A stretch of 64,000 bases of DNA from Hortaea werneckii (taxonomy: Eukaryota > Ascomycota > Dothideomycetes > Mycosphaerellales > Teratosphaeriaceae). The stretch covers positions 558,001 through 622,000 of the forward strand of contig JBAOKB010000093.1 of the NCBI GenBank assembly GCA_037044905.1, given 5' to 3'. Below are positions 1-9,408 of this stretch, piece by piece. Under the pieces are notes generated by a model. The model was not told the DNA's origin. It did no database searches and saw only the letters and a list, made by a program, of their open reading frames with translations. The position numbers were made by a program, and so were the translations under genes. The stretch's first letter is position 1; every line of letters starts with the position of its first letter.

Positions 1-457
1 AACGAGATGAGCAAGTCCGGCTCTGATGACCAGGCTGCCGCTGTTGAAGACGCTGCCTTCAACCCAAAGAAGACGAGTCCTGAGGAGGAATACAACACCG
101 CAGGCGGGGAGTCTGCAAAGCACGGGGTAGGTCAAAGACGAAAGTTCTGCAAGGGAAATTCAAGAGTATAGATGACTAACGGCTGGCATTTGTGAAAGAA
201 GATGAACAACCCTCTCGATGTTAGTCCCGCGAACCACGAGGTCAGCAAACCAAGGAAGGGTACCGAAGGCGGCCCTGAAGGTTCGTCTGCGCAGGCGGGA
301 GACAGGGACAGTCAACGGGCGCGGACAAGTGGTGGTGGCAGCTCTCCGAAGAAGGGAGGTGGTAAGTCAGCCGGCAATGCAACAAGAGTGAAGCACGACA
401 TTTTGAAGGAATACTAACTCCGTCGCAGGACAGTACGGTGGTGGCAGTGTCTCCTAG
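1..457 (+). CDS. Small hydrophilic conserved fungal protein, 3' part
   Basis: The gene enters from the left edge already open in frame 1. Splicing is clear: exon 1-126, an intron with donor GTAGGT at 127 and a GACTAAC-like branch site, exon from 199 (or 202, same frame) to 361, an intron 362-428 (GTAAGT, TACTAAC, CGCAG), then a last exon 429-457 ending in TAG. The product is short, charged and rich in Gly, Ser, Lys and Glu, with a segment NPLDVSPAN followed by glycine-serine runs and no hydrophobic core, so it is probably disordered. It resembles small Pezizomycotina proteins of unknown function that I recall as conserved. I cannot assign a role. The true start lies outside the window. Confidence 0.7.
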
Positions 458-1481
458 ATGCCTTAATTAAGCGGCATTTTGTGTGTATCATATGCAGCAT
501 GAGTTACTTTCCGTATTTGCATAGCGTTCTGCTTTCGCCACACTATTTCGATCCCAAGCACTCTTCTACTCTCGATGACAAGTCGTTCCTTACTCGCAGC
601 TCTACGTCTGCATGGCCATGTGGGACGCAAACCTTCGAATGCGTCTTCTTGACGCAGGTAGGTTCGTACTGACGATAGAAGTCTGTGATTCCCATTGCCA
701 ACAACGAGCCCGGATGCAAGTCTCTAAATGGCAACGAGTCTTTGTGGAGACGTATTTGGGATAGGGGAGAGGAGGGCTGTCGGTCTGATTGATACTGTTA
801 AACCACTTTTGGTGACATTGTATTGGATGCCACGACTTAACCCCGTCAACGCCTGTACAATGCGGTCTTGCGAATCTTTTCTCCGACAGGCTAGCTCCAG
901 AGCAATCCGGGTGGCGCATTCGCATCGTTCTGAATGAGGGTCTGAAGACAACTTCACCACTGCAGGCGTGAGACAGGAGTATCGAACGGAATCTGACAAC
1001 TAGTCGTACGCAGGGTTATCTTTTGAAAGTGTGGCCCGTCGCGTCAAGAAGAGTAACAGCGGCACTTGATTTGCTGGCGATCGGCTCTGCAAGCCCAAGG
1101 AAAGTATCGGCAGCGGACATGAGGACGCGAGGCACAATTCAACCGAATCCAATGATACCAAGTATTGCCCTCCTTGAACACAGGTTGTGATTGTCAACTT
1201 TGCAGCAGAGTGTAAAGGTCGAGTTTAAAAGTCGGACTCGGGTTTCGTTGCTGAGAGACTTGGATGGCCAAAGCGCACCACGTCATGACCGTTCCGCCCA
1301 AACTCTGTTGCAGTCTCCAAAGCATACAATATTTCTGCACTTCTTTCTACACACCATTAGGGGAAGTCTATGTTCGCGTTACAAATCAGCTTTCCGATCC
1401 GTACCAATGTCGTCCCATGGATATGCAGTATGATCGCCTTGCGAAAGCCCGGATCACGCACGGTATTTCAAGATATCGAAG
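458..1481. other. Intergenic, about 1 kb
   Basis: No convincing coding frame. The short ORFs overlap one another on both strands without family resemblance. This stretch should hold the terminator of the first gene and the promoter of the CUE-Smr gene. Confidence 0.6.
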
Positions 1482-3120
1482 ATGGATGATGCTTTCGCAA
1501 AGCTCGAGGCGGACTACTGCCCGCCTCTAGATCCTGCCCTGTTGTCCGCGATAGTCTCGGATTACGACTTGAGCGATGCGAACAGCATGCAGAGTGCGCG
1601 TGAGACTTTGGACCAGCTGAAGGAGTCCGCTGTGGTGGAGGAGGCCGCAGGGTTTGACCCTTCAGGCACGGGTGCGCAAGAGGAGGGGAAGAATTCAGAA
1701 CAACGGGCGGAGTCATGTCCAGAGACAGGTACATCACAGACTCGGGAGACGGACTTGACAAGTGTCTCGAATGGCATGTCGTCTCTGGATCTGGACGACA
1801 TGATGGGCGAGGAAAGTGGAAGCGTTGGAAACCCGGAGGAACTGGAGCAGCTGGACGAGGACACGAAGGTCAAGCTATTGCAAGATCTATTTGGAGACAA
1901 AGTAACCAACTTCAGCATAAGGCACACACTTCGGAAATGTAACGGCCGGTGGCAGGCCAGCATGGAGGAGTTGCTTAACCACGTCTACTTTGAAGAAGCA
2001 GAGGATAGTGATGGCAGCGGTAAGATAGCTACCAAAGGTATCGATGCTTTTGCTGGAGACGGTACAGTGCGGCGAGGTCGGAAAGGCAAACCCAAGGGCA
2101 AAAATGTGAAAGGACTCGACGACCGCAAAGCCACATCACTTCCCGCTTCACCTGCCAGCACCTCTCCGGCTCCTGCAGGGAACAGGTGGAAGACAGCGTC
2201 CGAAGACATCGAGTTTGTTGCGTCTAGGACACGCATTGCAACTCCGACCGTCTCTTCTGTCTATTACGAGAAAGGCGCTTCCGTGCCGAAGACTATTGGC
2301 ACACTACTCAAAGCCACCATGGAGGAGAGTAAGGCCATTGTGACCGACGATCAAGCTGTCTTGAACAGCGCAAGAGAGCTCGGCTACGAATTCCCTGGTA
2401 TCGCACCTGACTACCTGGCGGCCATCATCCGACTCACGCACCCTTCAACCACAGCTGCGCATGAGCTTGCTGTAGCATTAACGACAAAGCCGAAGGACTC
2501 AAATGGAGGTGGCATCCAATTGCTGCCTCACTATGCTCCTCCTCCCTCGACGAAGAAGTCTCTTGGGAGCCTGTGGCGAAAGACGACACGTTCCTGCCGC
2601 TGCAGTCCGCTCTCCAGCATTAGACGATCCGGCAGCTTCTTCTCGCGCAAGCGCTTACGCATCCGCTCGCGCTACCGCGTACGCCCAAGCAAGCGCTGCT
2701 CATCGCAAAGCCAGGTCTAATCGCCTTATGGGCGGCGTCGCAGCGTACTACGGCCAGGTAGGGCGCGAATACGCCGCGCTCTCGTCCCAGGCCACTGCGG
2801 CTGCAGCCGATGATCTGGCTTCGTCGCAGTCAAGCCCTGCACAGCTGGACTTGCATGGCGTAGATGTTCTTAATGCCGTTCGCATCGCCCAAAACAAGGT
2901 CGAAGAGTGGTGGGACGGCTTGGGCGAGAGTCGCGTCAATGGAAGGCTAGGCGCTGAGGATCGTCAAATTGGATATAGGATCATCGTTGGGCTTGGTAGG
3001 CACAGTGAAGGCGGTAAGGGCAAGCTGGGTCCTGCTGTTAGCAAAGTCTTGCGAGAAGGCGGATGGAAGGTAGAGAGTGCAGGTGCGGCCATAGTCGTGA
3101 AGGGCAAGGCAAGGAGGTAA
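1482..3120 (+). CDS. CUE-DUF1771-Smr domain protein, frame broken twice
   Basis: Domains in order are an acidic N-terminal region, a CUE-like ubiquitin-binding helix bundle (around residues 130-170, beginning KVKLLQDLFGDKVTNFS), a linker, a DUF1771 helix (about 415-455, LMGGVAAYYGQVGREYA) and a C-terminal Smr domain (LDLHGVDVLNAV, then RIIVGLGRHSEGGKGKLGPA). Smr domains bind or cleave nucleic acid. Yeast Cue2, which has CUE and Smr domains, cuts mRNA in no-go decay; a similar role here is inference. The reading frame moves from frame 3 to frame 2 near 2546 and to frame 1 near 2615. Each step fits one missing base in a C run (CCC 2544-2546, CC 2614-2615). The short middle segment still reads as acidic protein (DEEVSWEPVAKDD). 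Repaired length would be about 546 residues. The start is the first ATG of the frame. Confidence 0.85.
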
Positions 3121-4680
3121 ATCCAGGCTCGCGCGAAGAAATCGGCTACGATCTTGCGATCATCGTTGCAGTGCGGTGTTGGTAACAGCAAACACGCTGA
3201 CATCCGGTGGCCGTCATACTGATGAGTGCTATCCACCCCTTGTCGATTTGGATCGCGATCCTACGCCCTTGTCGCTGCTCCTCAACGGAAAAGACTTCTG
3301 CATGGCGTGTACGCACGGTGAAGGTGTTCAAGACATTTGTCCGAACCATCGAAGGCGCATTGATCGCATTACAGCCCTCAGCCTTCCTGAACGGCTCGCG
3401 TGACAGCCCAGAGCATGGTTGAGTGTGTGGCGCCCCGTGGGACACCACACATCTCCTTCAAAAGGATCCACAAAGAGCCATGGCGTATCCCGCCCTGCGT
3501 GATGTTCGTGGAGGAGTCCGCTCTTGGCAACGCTATTAAGCACTAGCTAGCATTGAGCCGCCGAGCACCAATCTTGAGCCGCAATATTTTGGAGGAGTGT
3601 AACCGCACGAGAGCCTATGGGATCTATCCACAGGTGGGGAAAGTATATCTCCAACCTCACCCGCATCTGCAGCCTGGTTTCTGGGGGTGGCGCTAGAAGG
3701 AGGCTAGAAGCTGCATATACGGCACAGAGCTTTATACGGCCATCTAATTGGCTCGCTTCATTGCCCGCGTACAAAAGGGCCGAATCGAACTTCACTACAC
3801 ATGCATGAGCAGCATGACAGCGACGGGCTTCTAGCGTCCTTCTCGACGTGCAATGCTTGCTGTTGGCTGCTGAAGTGCTACAAGCACATGGTACTGGCAA
3901 ACGGTAGAGCTGTGTCCTGCTGCTGATCCCAATCGGAGGCATTGCTGATGTGAAGATCATACGTCAATCAATTTGCCATCTGCACGGCAAACTGAGGGCT
4001 GAGGCCTTGTAAGGCCGACCTGACACCATGCTTATCAGCACAGGCGAACAATACCGCTACCCTTGCCAATTGCAGAAACATCCGTCCACACCAAGCAGCC
4101 GGCTCCCCATGGTCATTTCTACTGTGGGCCAGAGTTCCCCATCGTCCATCCAGCCAGAGCCTAATGTGGAGCCTCCCGGGCGTCGCGCGCTTCTCCAGTC
4201 TGGAGTTCGTGTGGAGGGCCCATGGAGTCCCAAATTGTTTGAACATACGGGCCGAATACTCTGTGGCATGACTTCGGGGGCCGGCGACTTGGCTGTTTCC
4301 TCGACGCTAGCGCTTCTCTTAACGGGTATAGCGCCAACTTTAACATTCGTGCAAGCATCCAGACTCATGCTCTGGGACTAAGGTCGACGACCAGGCCCTT
4401 GGCGGTTTTGGTATACTCGAAGATGCTTCACATGAGCAAGACTATAAGATCATCTGTCTTCCTCGTCAGCGACATCCATCAGCACAATCATCTCCGCCTT
4501 CGAGCTCGGCCTTCTAGCCGTCCGTCGCTAGGTCGCACATCTTCTCACATCACCCGAATCCTCACCAGAAATCCTCACCAACCCGCACTTCCTTTTTTGG
4601 AAAGGGGTATCAGTTTCTAACATCATCAATCGGATCCTACCAACTCCCAAGCAACCCGACAAAGCCTCACATCGCCCAAA
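3121..4680. other. Intergenic, about 1.5 kb
   Basis: Several 60-137 codon ORFs overlap on both strands, none with recognisable domains or splice structure. The last 120 bases are pyrimidine-rich with CATC/CACC repeats, typical of a fungal core promoter for the downstream transporter. Confidence 0.55.
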
Positions 4681-6326
4681 ATGGCTGGTGGAGTTCCAAT
4701 CAACACCGTACAGGTGGATTACCTCACTGGAAGGAAGCTCATCTTCCCTCTATGCCTTATCATCTCTCTATTCTTTCTCTGGGGGTTTAGCTATGGCCTA
4801 TTGGACGTACTAAACAAACATTTTCAAGTATCACATCACGGCGCTCACATCACAGACGCATAATCTGACATCGTTTTTAGGAGGTTCTAGGTGTTACCCG
4901 ATTGGAGTCTACGGGACTACAGGTCATGTACTTTGGTAAATACAGGATCTTGCGATCTAAAATTCATCGCTAACTTGTCACTAGGCGGTGGTTACCTCTG
5001 TTTCTCGCCAATTGCTGCTGAAGTCCTAAAGAGAAAGGGCTACAAGATTACCATCCTCATGGGTCTTGCTCTATACTCCATCGGTGCTGTCATGTTCTGG
5101 CCTACTGCTCACTTCTCCACCCCGACAATACCAAGGCTGCTTTCGGAGGTTTCCTGGCCTGCACTCTTGTCATCGCCTGCGGTCTTGCTACTCTCGAGAC
5201 CTCAGCCAACTCCTATGCCGTCGTCATTGGATCTCCCGAAATGGCTTCCGCTCGCCTGCAATTCTGCCAGTCCTGGAATGGCGTCGCATCGTTCATTGGT
5301 CCTCTCATTGCTTCAAAGGCCTTCTTCTCTGACGAGGGTTCCGAAGACCTCACCAGCGTGAAGTACGTCTACCTGGCTGTCGCCTGCGCCGGAGCCGCGG
5401 TTGCAGTTCTCTTCTTCTTTGCCAAACTCCCTGAGGTGAAGGAAGAGACTGGTCGCCGCGGCTCAGTCACCGAGACCACTCTTGAGATGGCTGTCGGTGT
5501 TGATGGCAAAGTCGTTGGTGAGGGTCCGCTATACAAGCAATACAACATGATCTTCGGATTTATTGCTCAGTTTTGCTATGTTGGCGCCCAAGTGGCCATA
5601 GCCACCTTATTCATCAACTATGTCACGGAAAATGCCGACTATACCGCTGCAGAGGCCTCGCAGATGCTGTCCTACGCTCTGATCGTTTTCACCGTCGGTC
5701 GCTTCATCGCAGCTGGTCTGGCCACGATATTCGAGTCAAACTTCCTGATGACGATTTATACATGCTGCGCCATCGGCTTCTGTGCTTATGTCTCAGCGGG
5801 CAGGGGCACGTCCGCCGTCGGCGTCTTGATTGCAATCTTCTTCTTCGAGGCTCCGATGTACCCAACAATCTTCACCCTTGGAACGGCCAACCTTGGACGC
5901 CACACTCGCCGCGGTGCAGGTATCCTCGTTATGGGTAAGCTCAGACCAATATCATTTTCATAAGATGAGATTTTGGATGCTAACTTCACCATAGGTGTTT
6001 CTGGTGGAGCTGTCTTCCCGCCAATTCAGGCCGCTATTGCTGATGCCGTAAACACCCGCACTTCCTACGTCGTCCCAATGGTCGGCTTCTGCGTCGTCCT
6101 CGCCTATGTCGCCACCCACTGGGCTCGTCACGGCTTCCATGTTCTCCGTATCAAGGGAGAGGCTGTGATTGCTGTCTCGCAGGAAGGTGGCGCTCTTGGT
6201 GGTGTTGTTGAGACCGTCCACTACGACGAGAAGAGATTGGACTCTACCGCATGTGACGAAATCCGTCGCGCAAGTGTTGGGGAGGTGACGGTTAAGGGCG
6301 TTACTGGAGGCATCAATGCCCACTAG
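4681..6326 (+). CDS. Fucose-permease-type MFS sugar transporter, one frame break
   Basis: Exons are 4681-4827, 4881-4935, 4985-5934 and 5995-6326, all with GT-AG introns of 49-60 bp. The protein has the FucP/FHS family layout: first helix FPLCLIISLFFLWGFSYGLL, the motif GLQVMYFGGGYLCFSP formed across exons 2-3, a helix 3-4 region KRKGYKITILMGLALYSIG, later GVASFIGPLIAS, and a C-terminal half with FFFEAPMYPTIFTLG. It should be a plasma-membrane proton-coupled monosaccharide importer; the exact sugar cannot be read from sequence. The frame slips by one base at CC 5117-5118: upstream reads ...GAVMFWPTAHFS, and downstream in another frame reads HPDNTKAAFGGFLACTLVIA. One extra C makes it continuous, giving about 494 residues with the usual 12 helices. 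Confidence 0.88.
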
Positions 6327-6734
6327 AATTGCCTCAGTGGGTGCTTCAACTGCAGACATGGATGGATTTTTGCTTTACGAGCGACGGTCGTTCACGGCGT
6401 TTTCCTTCCGACGAGCTACGCGATATGAGATGGATGGATCATGGATTCATAGATATACTGTTTCGAATCAATCTTTCACATCATACTCCTAATACGCGCT
6501 TCTACATCGCCGATTTCGTGTTATCCCCTCTCCTGCCGATCCCACACGTATAATCAATTTGTTCTGGCTGGCTTCATCGACTGGAGAAATCGAAAAGTTA
6601 AAAAGTACAATCTTTAGACCAAGATTAGAATGCCCTATTTGATGTCGGCTATGCTGGAAGGCTTTTGAAGGCTCGAATGTGCAGACAGGTCAAGTAACGT
6701 CATTGCCGTACAATCAGGATGACTTTGGAATGTT

Positions 6735-6915
6735 CACCATGCAACGTTCCACTTCAACAAAGTTCACCATGTGATGTTCACTCCCGCTAAGTCCACTTCT
6801 AATATTTTCCTGGATGATGTGTACTTCATACGGTAAGTATTCACTTCAGCAGTGATCACCTAAGCAACGCTCACTCTATGAGCTTCACCTCGGCAATGTC
6901 ACACTGGCAGTCGTG
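6735..6915. repeat. Degenerate 14-16 bp tandem-like repeat
   Basis: A unit close to GTTCACYTCRGCAA recurs about ten times, strongly diverged: GTTCACCATGCAAC, GTTCACCATGTGAT, GTTCACTCCCGCTAA, ATTCACTTCAGCAGT, GATCACCTAAGCAAC, GCTTCACCTCGGCAAT and others follow each other at roughly constant spacing. It does not look like coding sequence. It could be a decayed minisatellite or a cluster of binding sites. Confidence 0.6.
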
Positions 6916-7139
6916 TACTCATGCAATTGATATGCGTTTTGACCGTAAGGCGTATTTCGCGTCATACCTAGGTAGTGTCTTGGCATTGCAGGTATCTCCC
7001 GAGGTCCTCACTATACGTCTTGCTTACTCTACCGTTTGCTCACCTGCTGCATGCTTCATGACCAACCTTCGGCTTGGCTTCGCTGACGGCCTCTACATGT
7101 GCATAGTACCCGGAGACTTTACGTAAGATAGAACCGGAC

Positions 7140-7290
7140 CGTACTCCAGTTCGACTCTAATCCAGCCCAAGCTACCGGACTCTACTCTGGACTTTGCCTC
7201 ACTCAAGACTCTAATCTTCTCTACACTATCGCCTGGCCCTTGTCCAGACTCCAGCCAGATTTCGCTCTAAGTTGACTCTACTCCGTCACT
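7140..7290. repeat. Degenerate GACTCTA-core repeat
   Basis: The core GACTC[TC]A recurs about six times with irregular spacing (TTCGACTCTAATCC, CGGACTCTACTC, AAGACTCTAATC, CAGACTCCAG, TTGACTCTACTCC), always on the + strand, in C/T-rich sequence. One copy contains TGACTC, the half-site core of Gcn4/CpcA-type bZIP factors, but the others do not, so a regulatory meaning is only a guess. Confidence 0.5.
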
Positions 7291-7436
7291 TCGGACAAGC
7301 TAAGGCATTATCATCGTCCAATCGTGATGGTGAGCTGAAGTAACCTGGTTCTTTCATTCTGCCGGTCTACCGGCTTCCAACTCTAGCTCCGATCGAATTT
7401 TTAGGTACATAAATTACGGCAAAGGCGCAAGTCAAG

Positions 7437-9299
7437 ATGGCTTTCTTTCAAGACCTCCCATGGCACGAAGGCGAAGAGCACATGCATAAGGCCATGCATG
7501 TGCCGTCAGGCCATGACAATCCAACTGTGCCAACTCTCTCGCCTCAGCTCGCTGCACACCTGCAGATAGCACCTTTGGTCGCAATTGGGACGCTGGACAA
7601 AAGCGGTCGGCCATGGACTACGCTCTGGGGTGGTGAGCAGGGGTTGGCAAGACCTCTTGGGGGCGGCATCGTCGGGATCAAGACTGCTGTTACTGGTAGG
7701 CATGATCCGGTCGTGAAGGAGCTTGTCGGCAAAGAAGCTACTGGTGAAGTAGTACGCGAACAAGGCGAAGGCAGGATGGTGAGCGGGTTGACCATCGATC
7801 TGGAGACTAGGAAGCGGGTGAAGATGTACGGCAGGATGGTTGCTGGCGCTCTGCTTAGCCGGGAAGATGAATCAACGGATCGACAGGAGACCGTCGCGGA
7901 AGTGCAACTCGTGGTGAAGATCCAGCAGAGTCTAGGTAATTGTCCCAAGTACCTGAACAGCAAAAAGATCATCCCAGCTATATCGAAGCCAGAGATCGTC
8001 GACGACCAGCCCTTCTTTTCACAACGAGCTTTGGATCTGCTCGCGAAGGCGGATATGATTTTCCTTTCTAGCTCACATAAAAGCATCGATATGGATACCA
8101 ACCACCGCGGCGGGCCTCCCGGATTCGTCCGCGTCGCATCGAATGAAGAGTCCGGAGCGGTCATCTGCTGGCCAGAGTACTCTGGAAACAGATTATATCA
8201 GACCCTCGGAAACCTGCAGATGAACCCAGTCTGCGGCATCTGCGTGCCTGACTTCGAGACGGGTGACGTGTTGTACCTGACCGGCCGTACAGAAATCCTC
8301 ATCGGCAAAGACGCAAATGCCTACCTCCCTCGCTCCAACCTGGCGGTCAAGCTGACCATATCCGACGCCCGCTTCGTCACACAAGCCCTGCCCTTCCGCG
8401 GCGAGTCAGGGCAGCGCTCGCCTTACAACCCCGTCGTCAGGTACCTCGCTAGCGAAGCACAGCACACTCAGCCTAACGAGAGTACGTCGCAGCAACAAGC
8501 CAAGCTGCTAAGCCAAGTAAACCTCACACCCACCATCTCACGCTTCCGCTTCTCCATGGAAAACGCCGTGACGTACCGACCGGGACAGTACGTGACGTTG
8601 GACTTCTCCGAGCACTTGGACATCGGGTATTCGCACATGCGCGACGACGACCCTCGCAGTCTCAACGACGACTTTGTCCGGACGTTCACCGTCAGTAGTC
8701 CACCGGGGGATCCGCCGGATCCTGTCAGGCGGCTGAAGGACGATGAGTTTGAGATTACGGTGCGGAGGGTGGGTGTCGTGACGGAATTCCTGTTCAAACA
8801 GCAAGGGAGTGAGGACACTAATAGGGCTTCAAGGAGCGGAGGACTAGAGGTAGGCGTTAAGGGGTTTGGGGGGAGTTTGAAGTGCAGCAGCGCGGTGGGG
8901 AGACGATTGGATTCATTGCTGCTGGTGTGGGCATCACGCCTTTGCTTCCCTTCATTGGGGAGGCTGGATTTCTCTCGATTGAGACTGTTCTGGACAGTGC
9001 GTGTGGAGGACCTTGGCTTGGTTATGGATGTGGTTGATCAGCATCCTGATCTTGTTCAGAGTCTCAGGCTCTTTGTCACGAATACTCCTGATCTGCAAGT
9101 GTCAGACCAGCATATGGAAAAATTGCGTCAACTGGACGTTGCAGTTCAGCTTCGGCGGATGAAACAGGAGGATTTGACGGGGATTGAAGGTGACAATGAT
9201 GTGGAAAAGTACTATCTTTGCACTGCAATGCCAATGAGGAAGCAGCTTGAACAATGGCTTGGAAACAAGGAGCTAGTCTTTGAAGACTTCAATTTCTGA
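7437..9299 (+). CDS. PNPOx-like and FAD/NAD reductase fusion flavoprotein
   Basis: The N-terminal half (about residues 45-320) is a pyridoxamine-phosphate-oxidase-like FMN-binding fold, with IAPLVAIGTLDKSGRPWTTLW and LGNLQMNPVCGICVPDFETG. The C-terminal half (about 355-620) is a ferredoxin/flavohaemoglobin-reductase-like module with YRPGQYVTLDF and the FAD-binding RTFTVSSPP. Such fusions are common in fungi and are predicted soluble oxidoreductases; substrate unknown. The ORF is open for 620 codons, but codons between about 8874 and 8960 read as non-homologous sequence. The next frame there encodes the expected nucleotide-binding loop GFIAAGVGITPLLP. The G run 8868-8873 appears one base short and the G run 8957-8960 one base long, so the errors cancel. 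It converges on the dynamin gene, 109 bp away. Confidence 0.85.
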   Translation: MAFFQDLPWHEGEEHMHKAMHVPSGHDNPTVPTLSPQLAAHLQIAPLVAIGTLDKSGRPWTTLWGGEQGLARPLGGGIVGIKTAVTGRHDPVVKELVGKEATGEVVREQGEGRMVSGLTIDLETRKRVKMYGRMVAGALLSREDESTDRQETVAEVQLVVKIQQSLGNCPKYLNSKKIIPAISKPEIVDDQPFFSQRALDLLAKADMIFLSSSHKSIDMDTNHRGGPPGFVRVASNEESGAVICWPEYSGNRLYQTLGNLQMNPVCGICVPDFETGDVLYLTGRTEILIGKDANAYLPRSNLAVKLTISDARFVTQALPFRGESGQRSPYNPVVRYLASEAQHTQPNESTSQQQAKLLSQVNLTPTISRFRFSMENAVTYRPGQYVTLDFSEHLDIGYSHMRDDDPRSLNDDFVRTFTVSSPPGDPPDPVRRLKDDEFEITVRRVGVVTEFLFKQQGSEDTNRASRSGGLEVGVKGFGGSLKCSSAVGRRLDSLLLVWASRLCFPSLGRLDFSRLRLFWTVRVEDLGLVMDVVDQHPDLVQSLRLFVTNTPDLQVSDQHMEKLRQLDVAVQLRRMKQEDLTGIEGDNDVEKYYLCTAMPMRKQLEQWLGNKELVFEDFNF

Positions 9300-9408
9300 T
9301 GCAGTGCCAAAGCGGGCACACTAGCTACTGTTTGTCGCGGTACAGTGCGACCATCATAATCTGGTTTTCATTCAAACCTGCTACACCGTTCGCACTCACA
9401 CTTGAACC

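Larger units (their letters stand above)
6327..7436. other. Intergenic, 1.1 kb with two degenerate repeats
   Basis: No coding region supported. It contains the two short-unit repeat blocks listed separately and the promoter of the flavoprotein gene at 7437. Confidence 0.6.

Noticed and set aside
3547..3960. 137-codon minus ORF in the 3-4.7 kb gap
   Set aside because: No family resemblance, competing ORFs on the other strand, no splice pattern or promoter context.
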